Positions 33,383 through 42,227 of a stretch of 64,000 nucleotides of DNA are shown piece after piece. Position numbers and translations under genes: made by a program. Source of the stretch: Bacillota bacterium (lineage in GTDB: Bacteria; Nitrospirota_A; Leptospirillia; Leptospirillales; JAMCRA01); assembly GCA_023380285.1 (NCBI GenBank), contig JAMCRA010000020.1, positions 1 to 64,000 on the forward strand, in the 5' to 3' direction. Within the stretch, counting starts at the first letter, position 1; every line of letters begins with the position of its first letter. The notes beneath the pieces were generated by a model. The model was not told the DNA's origin. It did no database searches and saw nothing but the letters and a program-made list of their open reading frames with translations.

Positions 33383-34884
33383 TAAACGTTTGTACCCGAG
33401 CAGAATTTCGGGAAAAAACAAAGCGACATCGATGGGTGTCTTTTTCCGGCGAAATTCTCGCGGACAGTCTGACCCCGGTCCAGCTCTACAGCTCATTTCC
33501 CCGTGAGAAACGGGGATTTCTCCTGGAAAGTGTTGTCGGGGGAGAAAAGTGGGGGCGATTTTCTTATGTGGGATCCGGTGTCCGCTTTCGATTTGAGGGA
33601 AAGGTCGAGGATGGTCTTGTCGTCACCCGTTTCTCCAATGAAGGACATCCGGAAAGAAAAATTTTGCGGGGAGATCTTCTTGATCTTCTCCGGAAGGAAC
33701 TTTCCCAGATGGAAATTGATCCAGGAGGCCTCCCCTCCGGGATGACCGGGAGTCTGGTGGGATATTTTTCCTACGATATGGTGCGGATGTTTGAGAGGTT
33801 GCCGACCTGTCTGCCTGTCCAGGAAGATTTTCCGGATCTGAGTTTTGTTTTTCCGGAATATCTTGCCGTTTTTGATCATGTGACCCAGAAGATTCGGGTG
33901 GTGAAATGGTATGAGATTGCTCCGGGTTGCGATCCGGAAAAGGTGTATGACGAGGCCGAATCAGATCTTGCGCTGTTTGTCCGTTCTGCCAGGGAGCATT
34001 CTTTCTCGCATGAGACCCAGGAGAGTCGGCGGCCCGTTGTGGTGACGGAGACTCCCGCTTCCGAAACGTTTCGGCAAAATGTGCTTGCCTGCCAGGAACA
34101 TATTCGTGCGGGAGACATTTTCCAGATTGTGATCTCCAAACGGTTTTCCCTCGACTATGAAGGCGACCCTCTCCGCCTTTACCGTGTCCTTCGATCGATC
34201 AATCCCTCTCCCTATCTTTTCTTGATTGAAGACGGAAATCGGGCGTTGGTCGGGTCTTCGCCGGAGCTCCTCGTCAAAGTCCGGGGGGAAAAGATCGAAC
34301 TCCGACCGATCGCCGGGACCGTCCGAAGATCCGGCACTCTTGAGGAAGACGAGGAAAACTCGCGGGAATTGTTGTCGGATCCGAAAGAGCGTGCGGAACA
34401 TGTCATGCTTGTTGATCTTGGAAGAAACGACGTTGGCCGGGTTTCTCAAAAAGGGACGGTTTGTGTCACCGAAATGATGGTGCTGGAAAAATACTCTCAT
34501 GTCATTCATATTGTTTCCCATGTGGAAGGTCTTCTGGAAAAGGGGAAGGATGTGTTTGACGTCATTCGGGCAACGTTTCCTGCAGGGACCTTGTCCGGAG
34601 CACCAAAAATCCGGGCAATGGAAATCATTGAACAGCTGGAGGACCGACGGAGAGGCCCTTACGCAGGTGCAGTGGGAACGCTCTCCCTTTCCGGAGACTG
34701 CGACCTTGCGATCGCCATCCGGTCGATTTTTATCCATGGACGAAAAGCCTTTTTTCAGGCAGGAGCGGGGATTGTCGCAGATTCTGTTCCCGAAAAAGAA
34801 GAAAAAGAAGTTCAGATGAAGGCCCAGGCCATGTTGCGTGCATTTCGTATCGCAAATGGGGAAGAGGGACCATGGCTCTTTTAA
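33379..34884 (+). CDS. trpE: anthranilate synthase component I
   Basis: Converts chorismate plus ammonia to anthranilate. 501 residues. LLESVVGGEKWGRFSYVG contains the tryptophan-feedback site (the LLES motif), and ELRPIAGTVRR, FPAGTLSGAPKIRAME and PYAGAVGTLS are the chorismate-binding motifs. Its ATG overlaps the activator's stop by 4 bases. First of seven overlapping trp genes. I see no leader peptide or attenuator upstream, so control may come from TrpE feedback or a distant promoter. Confidence 0.96.
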   Translation: MINVCTRAEFREKTKRHRWVSFSGEILADSLTPVQLYSSFPREKRGFLLESVVGGEKWGRFSYVGSGVRFRFEGKVEDGLVVTRFSNEGHPERKILRGDLLDLLRKELSQMEIDPGGLPSGMTGSLVGYFSYDMVRMFERLPTCLPVQEDFPDLSFVFPEYLAVFDHVTQKIRVVKWYEIAPGCDPEKVYDEAESDLALFVRSAREHSFSHETQESRRPVVVTETPASETFRQNVLACQEHIRAGDIFQIVISKRFSLDYEGDPLRLYRVLRSINPSPYLFLIEDGNRALVGSSPELLVKVRGEKIELRPIAGTVRRSGTLEEDEENSRELLSDPKERAEHVMLVDLGRNDVGRVSQKGTVCVTEMMVLEKYSHVIHIVSHVEGLLEKGKDVFDVIRATFPAGTLSGAPKIRAMEIIEQLEDRRRGPYAGAVGTLSLSGDCDLAIAIRSIFIHGRKAFFQAGAGIVADSVPEKEEKEVQMKAQAMLRAFRIANGEEGPWLF

Positions 34885-35468
34885 TGATCGATAATTATGA
34901 TTCCTTCACATACAATCTGGTCCAGTACTTCTGGGAGCTGGGCTGTGAAATGGATGTTGTGAGAAATGACCAGATTACGATCAGCGAGATCCAGAAAAGG
35001 GGTTATGCCGGGATCGTCCTTTCCCCGGGACCTGGAGACCCTTCCCAGTCGGGTGTGTGTCGGAGTGTCGTGGGGGATCTTTCCGGCAAATTACCGATTC
35101 TGGGGGTTTGTCTGGGACACCAGGTGATCGGGGAAGTGTTCGGCGGAAAGGTCGTTCGGGCTCCACGCCTGATGCACGGAAAGACGTCCATGATTCTTCA
35201 TGATGGCTCAGAGCTTTACCAGGAGATGGATAATCCCTTTGAAGCAACCCGGTATCATTCTCTTGTTGTTGCCAGGGAATCCCTGCCGGCTTCCCTGCGG
35301 GTGACGGCATGGACCAGCGAAGGTGAAATCATGGGTCTTAAGCATACAGTTCTGCCGGTCTGGGGGGTCCAGTTCCATCCCGAATCCATTCTGACCGTCC
35401 AGGGAAAAACATTGCTCGCCAATTTTCTTCGATTGACGGAAGGTTCTCTTGTGGTCGAGGTTCCATGA
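34872..35468 (+). CDS. trpG: anthranilate synthase component II (glutamine amidotransferase)
   Basis: Releases ammonia from glutamine for TrpE; such subunits sometimes serve PabB too. 198 residues: MIDNYDSFTYNLVQYF at the N-terminus, the nucleophile cysteine in GVCLGHQVIGE and the His-Glu pair in WGVQFHPESI. It overlaps trpE by 13 bases and trpD by 4. Confidence 0.96.
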   Translation: MALLMIDNYDSFTYNLVQYFWELGCEMDVVRNDQITISEIQKRGYAGIVLSPGPGDPSQSGVCRSVVGDLSGKLPILGVCLGHQVIGEVFGGKVVRAPRLMHGKTSMILHDGSELYQEMDNPFEATRYHSLVVARESLPASLRVTAWTSEGEIMGLKHTVLPVWGVQFHPESILTVQGKTLLANFLRLTEGSLVVEVP

Positions 35469-36490
35469 CCTTTTCGATGTTGCCCTTTCTGGTCAAAGGT
35501 GGGCAGATCAAGAGGTCGGTTATCAAGGAATGGATGGACGCCGCTCTTGAGGGTCGTCTGGAGGACTCTGAAATTGCGGCGGTCCTCTCCATCCTCTCCT
35601 TCCGTGGAGAATCGGAAGAGGAATTGGCCGGAACGCTGGATTCCCTCAGGGAGCACCTGGTCCCTTTCCCCGTTCCGGAAGGGATGGAAGGGGACCTCTT
35701 TGATACCTGCGGAACAGGAGGAGACGGTTCCGGAAGTTTCAACATCTCCACAACTGTCTCCTTTCTCCTTGCCGGTGCAGGGATTCCTGTCGTCAAGCAT
35801 GGAAACAGGGCGATCTCCAGTCGTGCGGGAAGTGCGGACGTTCTGGAGGCTCTGGGAATCCGGATCGACCTTGATCCGAACGCGGCATCAGCACTTCTTT
35901 CTCGACAGGGACTGACATTTCTTTGGGCTCCCCTTTATCATCCTGCCCTGAAACTCCTGGCGCCGGATCCTGGCCGGATTTGCCACCGGACCATATTCAA
36001 TCTTGTTGCGCCTTTGGCAAATCCGGCCAGGATCCGGCGCCAGATTGTCGGCGTGTCCTCTCTGTCCATGTTGCCAAAAGTGGCTTCCGTGCTTGGGTTG
36101 ATGGGGCAAAAGTCTTTTTGCGTTTTGCACGGGGAGGGTCTTGATGAGGCAACCCTGGGAGGGACGACTTCGCTTGTGCGTTGCCAGGAGGGAACGTGCG
36201 AAGAAATGATCCTCCATCCTTCGGATTTCGGTCTTCCTTTTGTTCCTCTGGAAAAAATCCGGGGCGGGAGCGCTGCAGACAATGCCGAAATTCTAAGGAA
36301 GGTCCTGAACGGTACGGAAGGCCCTTTTCTGGATGTGACGTTGGCGAATGCCGCTCTCGGTCTCTGGACCTGGGGAAAGGTCTCTTCCCCCCGGGAGGGA
36401 GTCGAATTGGCAAGAGAAGTTCTTTACTCCCGAAAACCATTGGAGATTCTTGATTCATGGGTCGAAGTATCGAAGACCACCCCCTCCTGA
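35465..36490 (+). CDS. trpD: anthranilate phosphoribosyltransferase
   Basis: Transfers phosphoribose from PRPP to anthranilate. 341 residues: DTCGTGGDGSGSFNIST (PRPP loop), KHGNRAISSRAGSADVLEALG and RTIFNLVAPLANPARIRRQ are characteristic. The segment before RTIFN reads LAPDPGRICH, where homologues usually have a V-R-R-E-L-G-like stretch. The DNA for this segment is an exact inverted copy of the DNA for the following NPARIRRQ segment (see the repeat at 35,957). The frame is intact and other motifs are kept, so the enzyme is probably active. Overlaps trpG by 4 and trpC by 34 bases. Confidence 0.94.
   Translation: MTFSMLPFLVKGGQIKRSVIKEWMDAALEGRLEDSEIAAVLSILSFRGESEEELAGTLDSLREHLVPFPVPEGMEGDLFDTCGTGGDGSGSFNISTTVSFLLAGAGIPVVKHGNRAISSRAGSADVLEALGIRIDLDPNAASALLSRQGLTFLWAPLYHPALKLLAPDPGRICHRTIFNLVAPLANPARIRRQIVGVSSLSMLPKVASVLGLMGQKSFCVLHGEGLDEATLGGTTSLVRCQEGTCEEMILHPSDFGLPFVPLEKIRGGSAADNAEILRKVLNGTEGPFLDVTLANAALGLWTWGKVSSPREGVELAREVLYSRKPLEILDSWVEVSKTTPS
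35957..36043. repeat. perfect 29-bp inverted repeat inside trpD
   Basis: Arm one 35957-35985 (starting CTGGCGCCGGATCC) is the exact reverse complement of arm two 36015-36043 (ending GGATCCGGCGCCAG), with a 29-base loop. Both arms are translated within trpD. The mRNA would fold into a very stable hairpin. The exactness and coding location suggest a template-switch replication event or a recently inserted palindromic element. Confidence 0.97.
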
Positions 36491-37281
36491 GCCGGATCGT
36501 TCGTTCGAAGCAGACTGAAGTGGAGGCGTCCGAACACGTTCGTCCCGTGTCTCTCCTGGAGCAAGATGTCAGCACGATGCGGGAGCAACCCCTCTCGCCC
36601 AGGGTGGCCTGGGCCGGAGGCAAAAAGAGGCTCCGCGTGATCGCGGAAACGAAGAAAAAGTCCCCCTCCCGGGGAGTGATTCGCGAGCCGTATGATCCAA
36701 TGGCAATCGTCTCCGGATATCTGATGAACGGAGCGTCCGGGATTTCTGTCCTGACAGATGGGCCTTTCTTCGGAGGGCATCCAGACGATCTGCGTCTTCT
36801 GAAAGAGAAGCTGGCGCGCGAAACCCGGGTGCCTTTCCTCCGAAAAGACTTTCTCATCCTTCCTTATCAAATATGGGAAAGTCGGTGTCTGGGGGCAGAT
36901 ATTGTCTTGCTGATCGCGCGGATTCTGTCTTTTGAACGTCTTTCGGAAATGATTGCCCTTTCCCGTCGTCTTGGACTTTCTGCGCTGGTCGAAGTCCATT
37001 CCCGGGAAGAGCTGGATATGGCTCTCGATGCCGGAAGCGACCTTGTCGGAATCAATCATCGGGATCTGGATTCGCTGGTCATCGATCTGGGGCTTTCGGA
37101 AAAACTGGCGCCACATATACCCAAGGGGGTTCTTCGCGTCGCAGAGAGTGGTCTCAAGACTCCCGAGGACCGGAAAAGGATGGAAGATCTGGGGTATGAT
37201 GCCGTTCTCGTGGGAGAGTCGTTCCTGACAGCCCCCGATCCGGGCGTTGCCTTGAAGGAGTTTCTGAGAGATGTGGATTAA
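36457..37281 (+). CDS. trpC: indole-3-glycerol phosphate synthase
   Basis: Closes the indole ring from carboxyphenylamino-deoxyribulose phosphate. 274 residues in a beta/alpha barrel. IAETKKKSPSRG has the phosphate and catalytic lysines, FLRKDFLI the general-acid lysine, and LVEVHSREELDMAL, VGINHRDLDSL and VAESGL the later strands. It is a separate gene, not fused to trpF. Overlaps trpD by 34 and trpF by 11 bases; the later ATGs in this frame lie too far inside the barrel. Confidence 0.94.
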   Translation: MGRSIEDHPLLSRIVRSKQTEVEASEHVRPVSLLEQDVSTMREQPLSPRVAWAGGKKRLRVIAETKKKSPSRGVIREPYDPMAIVSGYLMNGASGISVLTDGPFFGGHPDDLRLLKEKLARETRVPFLRKDFLILPYQIWESRCLGADIVLLIARILSFERLSEMIALSRRLGLSALVEVHSREELDMALDAGSDLVGINHRDLDSLVIDLGLSEKLAPHIPKGVLRVAESGLKTPEDRKRMEDLGYDAVLVGESFLTAPDPGVALKEFLRDVD

Positions 37282-37909
37282 GATTTGCGGTATCACTTCT
37301 GCCGAAGATGCCGGGATCGCTGCGTCCGAATCTCCGGATGCCATCGGGTTCGTGTTTTATGCCGGTTCTCCCCGAAACGTTCTTCCCGAAAAAGCGCGTG
37401 ACATTTCCCGCAATCTTCCGAAGGGCATTCTGAGAGTCGGCGTTTTCGTCAATCCCGATTGGGACTTTATCGAAAAAACAGCCAGTCTTTCTGGTCTCGA
37501 CATGATTCAGTGGCACGGTCCGGCTTTTCCGGAAGACTGGTTTCTTCGCATCGAAAAGCTGGGTCTTCCCTGGATTGATGTTCGAAAGGTTCCTCCGGAT
37601 GCGAAGGAGTGGAGCGGTCCCCTGGCTCCTTTTCGTGGGGCGACGCACGTACTCGTGGAGCAGTCGTCTGCAAGGCTTCCGGGTGGAAACGGGCAGTCCT
37701 GGAATTATTCCCTTGCAGCCGAGCTCTCCAGACATGTTCCCCTGATTCTTTCGGGGGGGCTGAACGAAAACAATATCGGGGAGGCCATCCGGAATGTCCG
37801 CCCGTTTGGGGTGGATGTCTCTTCGGGTGTAGAATCCTCTCCAGGAAAAAAGGACCGGCAGAAGATGAAACGATTTTTTGAGGAGGTTCGTCGTCATGGA
37901 AACACATAG
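37271..37909 (+). CDS. trpF: phosphoribosylanthranilate isomerase
   Basis: Isomerises phosphoribosylanthranilate in tryptophan synthesis. 212 residues: [14 protein letters not shown] with the catalytic cysteine, [35 protein letters not shown] and [16 protein letters not shown] holding the catalytic aspartate. Overlaps trpC by 11 bases and trpB by 14. Confidence 0.95.
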   Translation: MWIKICGITSAEDAGIAASESPDAIGFVFYAGSPRNVLPEKARDISRNLPKGILRVGVFVNPDWDFIEKTASLSGLDMIQWHGPAFPEDWFLRIEKLGLPWIDVRKVPPDAKEWSGPLAPFRGATHVLVEQSSARLPGGNGQSWNYSLAAELSRHVPLILSGGLNENNIGEAIRNVRPFGVDVSSGVESSPGKKDRQKMKRFFEEVRRHGNT

Positions 37910-39134
37910 CAAAGTGACGGCTCCGTCCTTCCGCCGGCCGTCATCCCTTCCGGACAAGAATGGCTATTTCGGAGAGTTTGGCGGACGCTTTGTGTCGGAA
38001 TCCCTGATGGAAGCACTGTACGAGCTCGAAGACGCTTTCCGGACTGCCTGGAAAGACAACGCCTTTCACCGGGAAATGGAGGCGGTATACAAGGATTTTA
38101 TCGGACGGCCGAGCCCTCTGTATTTTGCGGAAGCATTGACCGAAAAAACAGGAGGAGCTCGTCTTTATCTGAAGAGGGAAGACCTGAACCATACGGGTGC
38201 CCACAAGATCAACAACACCGTAGGACAGGCCCTTCTGGCCCGGAGGATGGGAAAAAAAAGGCTCATCGCCGAGACAGGGGCCGGTCAGCATGGTGTTGCC
38301 ACGGCGACAGTGGCCGCCCGGTACAACTTTGAGTGTGAAATATACATGGGATCTGAGGATGTCCGGCGGCAAGCACTGAACGTCTTCCGGATGAATCTTC
38401 TGGGGGCAACCGTCCGCCCGGTCGATCAGGGGACGAAGACCCTGAAGGATGCGATCAGCGAAGCACTTCGGGACTGGTCCCAATCCGTTTTGACCACGCA
38501 CTATGTGCTTGGTACAGCCTTCGGTCCCCATCCGTTTCCACTGATGGTCCGCTCCTTTCAGTCGGTGATTGGGCGGGAGGCCAGAAAGCAGATTCTGCGG
38601 AAGGAAGGCCGGCTTCCCGATGCGCTGGTGGCGTGTGTAGGAGGGGGGAGCAATGCCATGGGACTCTTTTATCCATTCCTTTCCGACCAGCAATGCGCTT
38701 TGTGGGGGATGGAAGCCGGTGGGCGTTCCATGAGCGCCGGGGAACACGCCGCGCGCTTTCAGACAGGACGAGTCGGTGTCCTGCAGGGCTCGAAAACCTA
38801 TGTGCTCCAGGATAACGACGGACAAATCGAGAAAACCCATTCCGTTTCGGCGGGTCTCGATTACTCGGCGGTTGGTCCGGAGCTGGCGTACTATCGGGAT
38901 TCCGGGCGGATCGTTTTTTCATCCGTGTCGGACGAAGAGGCGATGGAAGGCTTTGAAATGCTGTCCAGAACGGAAGGAATCCTGCCTGCACTTGAAAGCG
39001 CCCATGCCATCGCGGGTGCAATTCGTCTGGCCCGGCAAATGGACCGTTCCCGGATCATTCTGGTCAATCTATCCGGCCGGGGAGACAAGGATGTGATGGA
39101 AGTCGCTCGAATCAAGGGGGTAAGCCTGACATGA
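37896..39134 (+). CDS. trpB: tryptophan synthase beta chain
   Basis: PLP enzyme joining indole and serine. 412 residues: [16 protein letters not shown] near the N-terminus, the PLP lysine in [10 protein letters not shown], the phosphate loop [10 protein letters not shown] and [14 protein letters not shown] [10 protein letters not shown] near the end. The ATG at 37896 has GAGGAGG 9 bases upstream; a TTG six codons earlier is less likely. It is the TrpB1 type, paired with trpA through an ATGA overlap. Confidence 0.96.
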   Translation: METHSKVTAPSFRRPSSLPDKNGYFGEFGGRFVSESLMEALYELEDAFRTAWKDNAFHREMEAVYKDFIGRPSPLYFAEALTEKTGGARLYLKREDLNHTGAHKINNTVGQALLARRMGKKRLIAETGAGQHGVATATVAARYNFECEIYMGSEDVRRQALNVFRMNLLGATVRPVDQGTKTLKDAISEALRDWSQSVLTTHYVLGTAFGPHPFPLMVRSFQSVIGREARKQILRKEGRLPDALVACVGGGSNAMGLFYPFLSDQQCALWGMEAGGRSMSAGEHAARFQTGRVGVLQGSKTYVLQDNDGQIEKTHSVSAGLDYSAVGPELAYYRDSGRIVFSSVSDEEAMEGFEMLSRTEGILPALESAHAIAGAIRLARQMDRSRIILVNLSGRGDKDVMEVARIKGVSLT

Positions 39135-39925
39135 AAGCCGGGAGCGCAGAGCGCCGGTTGGGCCCGAAGAGAGTCATCCCTTACCTGATGGCAGGGGATC
39201 CGGACCTGAACGTGACAGAAAAGTTATTGCGAGCGGCGAAAAAAGAAGGTGTCTGGGCTGTCGAGCTGGGTATACCCTTCTCCGATCCGACCGCGGATGG
39301 TCCGGTGATTCAGGAGGCGGCACAGCGGTCTCTCTCTCCGAGCACATCGTTAAGAAACCTGCTTCTCTGGCTTGAAACGATCCCTGTTCAGGAGCGTCCT
39401 CCCATTTACCTGATGACATACTTCAATCTTTTTTTTGCGATGGGTCTCGAAAATTTTGTTTCTTTGGCCCAGAAGACCGGTGGTATTCGGGGGGCGGTCA
39501 TTCCGGACTTGTCCTACGAAGATGCAGCATCTGTCCGAAAAACCTTTCATTCCGCCAAACTCTCCCTGATCCCGTTTGTCTCCCTGACGACGTCTGAAAA
39601 AAGAATGAAAAGGATTGTTGCAAGATCCGAGGATTTTATTTACCTTGTTTCATTGTTGGGAACCACAGGAAAAGAGTTGTCCGAAACCGGAACGCTTTCC
39701 CTGATGGTTGACCGGATCCGGTCCCAGACAGAATCTCCGGTGTGCGTCGGTTTCGGGATCCAGTCCCCCGCTGTCGCCGCAAAGGTTCTTCAGTTTGCGG
39801 ACGGGGTCATTGTTGGTTCACGTCTTGTTCGTGAAGAGTCTGATCCGGAAAGCTGGACAAAACTCCTGTCCTCTTTCTGTACCGTCGCCCGTTCGGTAAC
39901 AGAACCCTCCGGGGTTTTGTGTTGA
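39131..39925 (+). CDS. trpA: tryptophan synthase alpha chain
   Basis: Cleaves indole-3-glycerol phosphate and channels indole to TrpB. 264 residues: [34 protein letters not shown] with the catalytic Glu and Asp, [21 protein letters not shown] and CVGFGIQSP. Last trp gene; accD starts after a 52-base gap with its own strong ribosome-binding site, and no terminator is visible in that gap. Confidence 0.95.
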   Translation: MKAGSAERRLGPKRVIPYLMAGDPDLNVTEKLLRAAKKEGVWAVELGIPFSDPTADGPVIQEAAQRSLSPSTSLRNLLLWLETIPVQERPPIYLMTYFNLFFAMGLENFVSLAQKTGGIRGAVIPDLSYEDAASVRKTFHSAKLSLIPFVSLTTSEKRMKRIVARSEDFIYLVSLLGTTGKELSETGTLSLMVDRIRSQTESPVCVGFGIQSPAVAAKVLQFADGVIVGSRLVREESDPESWTKLLSSFCTVARSVTEPSGVLC

Positions 39926-39977
39926 CGATGCATCGGTTCGGTCTCTTTTTCGAACAGGATTCTCAGGAGGTCATGAA

Positions 39978-40892
39978 ATGGGTTGGCTGACGCGCTCCCG
40001 GCAGGTTGATGGGGGAGCGGAAGACAAAAGGCCGATGGATTCGGAGAAAAAGATCCGGATTCCCGAAGGGTTGTGGATAAAATGCTCGCTTTGCCGGCAG
40101 ATCGTTTATCGGAAGGAAGTTGAAAAAGCGGGGAAGGTCTGCCCCAAATGCAACTATCATTTTCCTATTACGGTGGAAGAACGGATCTGTCAGCTTTCCG
40201 ATCCGGGAAGCTTTGAAGAATTCAGCCAGAATGTCGAATCGGTGGACCCGCTTGAATTTACGGATAGTGTGAGATATACGGATCGTCTGAAGGCAGCGCA
40301 GAAAAAAACGGGACTTTCCGATGCGATCCGGATTGGTGAATGTTCCATTGTCGGTAAGCCCGCCGTTCTTGGAGTTTTTTCCTTCGGTTTCATGGGAGGA
40401 AGCATGGGCTCCGTTGTGGGAGAAAAAGTTGTCCGGGCTGCGGAAAGAGCTCTGGAAAAGCGCGTGCCCCTTGTTCTGGTCACGTCGTCTGGTGGTGCCC
40501 GGATGCAGGAAGGAATCTTTTCTCTCATGCAGATGGCAAGAACAAGCGCTGCGATCAGCCGTCTGCACCAAGCCTCCATTCCGTTTTTTTCCGTTTTGAC
40601 CGACCCGACGTTTGGAGGCGTGACGGCAAGCTTTGCCATGCTGGGAGACATCATTCTGGCGGAACCGCGTTCCCTGATCGGCTTTGCAGGCCCAAGAGTG
40701 ATTGAGCAGACAATTAAACAACAGCTGCCGGAGGGATTTCAGCGAGCCGAATTCCTCCTGTCCCACGGATTTCTGGATATGGTCGTGGAGAGAGGTCGAC
40801 TGAAGGAGACATTGTCCCAGCTGATGTGCATATTTTCTTCCTCCGGTCCTTCATGCAAATCACTTCCTGTCGGGGGAGAAGGCAGGGAGTGA
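39978..40892 (+). CDS. accD: acetyl-CoA carboxylase carboxyltransferase beta subunit
   Basis: With AccA transfers CO2 from biotin to acetyl-CoA to make malonyl-CoA. 304 residues. The N-terminal zinc ribbon is CSLCRQIVYRKEV-to-CPKCNYHF, four cysteines. VTSSGGARMQEGIFSLMQMA and TDPTFGGVTASFAMLGD build the oxyanion and CoA site. CAGGAGG precedes the ATG. The accD-folC order following trp genes is common in bacteria. Confidence 0.96.
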   Translation: MGWLTRSRQVDGGAEDKRPMDSEKKIRIPEGLWIKCSLCRQIVYRKEVEKAGKVCPKCNYHFPITVEERICQLSDPGSFEEFSQNVESVDPLEFTDSVRYTDRLKAAQKKTGLSDAIRIGECSIVGKPAVLGVFSFGFMGGSMGSVVGEKVVRAAERALEKRVPLVLVTSSGGARMQEGIFSLMQMARTSAAISRLHQASIPFFSVLTDPTFGGVTASFAMLGDIILAEPRSLIGFAGPRVIEQTIKQQLPEGFQRAEFLLSHGFLDMVVERGRLKETLSQLMCIFSSSGPSCKSLPVGGEGRE

Positions 40893-42227
40893 TTGAAATT
40901 CGCCGATTTATCCTCTGCGACAGAGTATCTGGCATCTCTGACACGCCATGGCGTTCATCCGGAACTGGATTCGATTTCAAAAGTCCTTTCCGAACTTGGA
41001 TCCCCGCAAGATAAATTTCCGGCCATCCAGATAACCGGCACAAATGGCAAAGGATCCACCAGCGTCATCCTGGATCTTATTTATCGTCGTGCTGGCCTGA
41101 GGACAGGACTGTTTACCTCTCCCCATCTCCTGGACGTGCGGGAACGCATTCGTATCGACGGGACCCTTGTCGAGACAGATGTTTTTCTGGAGGCAATGCA
41201 AAGCGTCTGCCTGGCCCAGGAAAAGACAGGGGTGACTCTGACCTTTTTTGAGACACTGACGGCCGTCTCCTTTCTTGTTTTCAGCCTTTCCCGTATCGAC
41301 CTTGCGGTTCTGGAAGTCGGGATGGGAGGAAGATGGGATGCGACATCCCTCTGTGTTCCGGAGGTTTCCGTCCTGACCTCTTTGGCCAAGGACCATACGG
41401 AGATTCTGGGAGACACCTTGGAGTTGATTCTTCAGGAAAAAGCGGCGATCGGCCGTTCTGGAAAACCCTTTGTTGCAACTCTTCCTCCCGAAGTTCTACC
41501 GGAATGGGATAGGCAGAGATCTCTTCGTGGATTCCGTCCGCTTCTTCGGGGACAGGACTTTGACGGGAACTGGGAAGGAGAGGCAGAGGCGGGAGAGCGT
41601 GCCTTTTCTTTTTTTGGACAGGCCCTTTCCGGAACCTATCGGACCAGTCTGACAGCCGAATATCAGCTCCACAATCTCCTGACCGCCCTGGCAACCGTGA
41701 GCGTCGGTCCGTGGCCCGTCTCGCACGAGGCGGTTCGGGGCGCCCTTCCCCATCTGTTTCATTCGGGAAGATGGGAACCTGTGCCGGGTTTTTCCGCTTT
41801 TCTCGATGGTGCCCACAATCCGGAGGCAGCCGAACACCTCGTCCGACAGATTCAGACCGTTCGCCAGGAGAACGGGAAAGTCGCTTTCCTTGCCGGATTC
41901 CTCAGGGAGAAAGACTGGCGGTCCATGGTCCATATTCTCGCTGAAGCCGCTGATGCCTTCTTTCTGACTGTTCCGCCCGGGACGAATGGGGTTGAACCGT
42001 CGACCATTGCCTCTTATCTCACGGAGCAAAGGCCCGGTATTGATTGTCACGCGGGTTCCTTCAGGGAGATATGTCAATCGGCTTTCAACTGGGTCGCCGG
42101 AGAGCCGGACCGGATTCTGGTGGTGACCGGCTCCCTCTACCTTGTTGCAGGCGTCCAGAAATGGCTTGCGGGAGATGATTCTCCCCTGCATGCAGGCGAG
42201 CGCACCTCTGCCTCTCCTCCATCGTGA
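40893..42227 (+). CDS. folC: dihydrofolate synthase / folylpolyglutamate synthase
   Basis: Adds glutamate to dihydropteroate or folates. 444 residues of the Mur-ligase type: ATP loop QITGTNGKGSTSV, GLFTSPHLLDVRERIRIDG, the DATS-like GGRWDATSL, and DGAHNPEAAEHLV in the C-terminal domain. Starts with TTG immediately after the accD stop, with GGGAG just upstream. Its stop overlaps the lptD start as TGATG. Confidence 0.94.
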   Translation: MKFADLSSATEYLASLTRHGVHPELDSISKVLSELGSPQDKFPAIQITGTNGKGSTSVILDLIYRRAGLRTGLFTSPHLLDVRERIRIDGTLVETDVFLEAMQSVCLAQEKTGVTLTFFETLTAVSFLVFSLSRIDLAVLEVGMGGRWDATSLCVPEVSVLTSLAKDHTEILGDTLELILQEKAAIGRSGKPFVATLPPEVLPEWDRQRSLRGFRPLLRGQDFDGNWEGEAEAGERAFSFFGQALSGTYRTSLTAEYQLHNLLTALATVSVGPWPVSHEAVRGALPHLFHSGRWEPVPGFSAFLDGAHNPEAAEHLVRQIQTVRQENGKVAFLAGFLREKDWRSMVHILAEAADAFFLTVPPGTNGVEPSTIASYLTEQRPGIDCHAGSFREICQSAFNWVAGEPDRILVVTGSLYLVAGVQKWLAGDDSPLHAGERTSASPPS

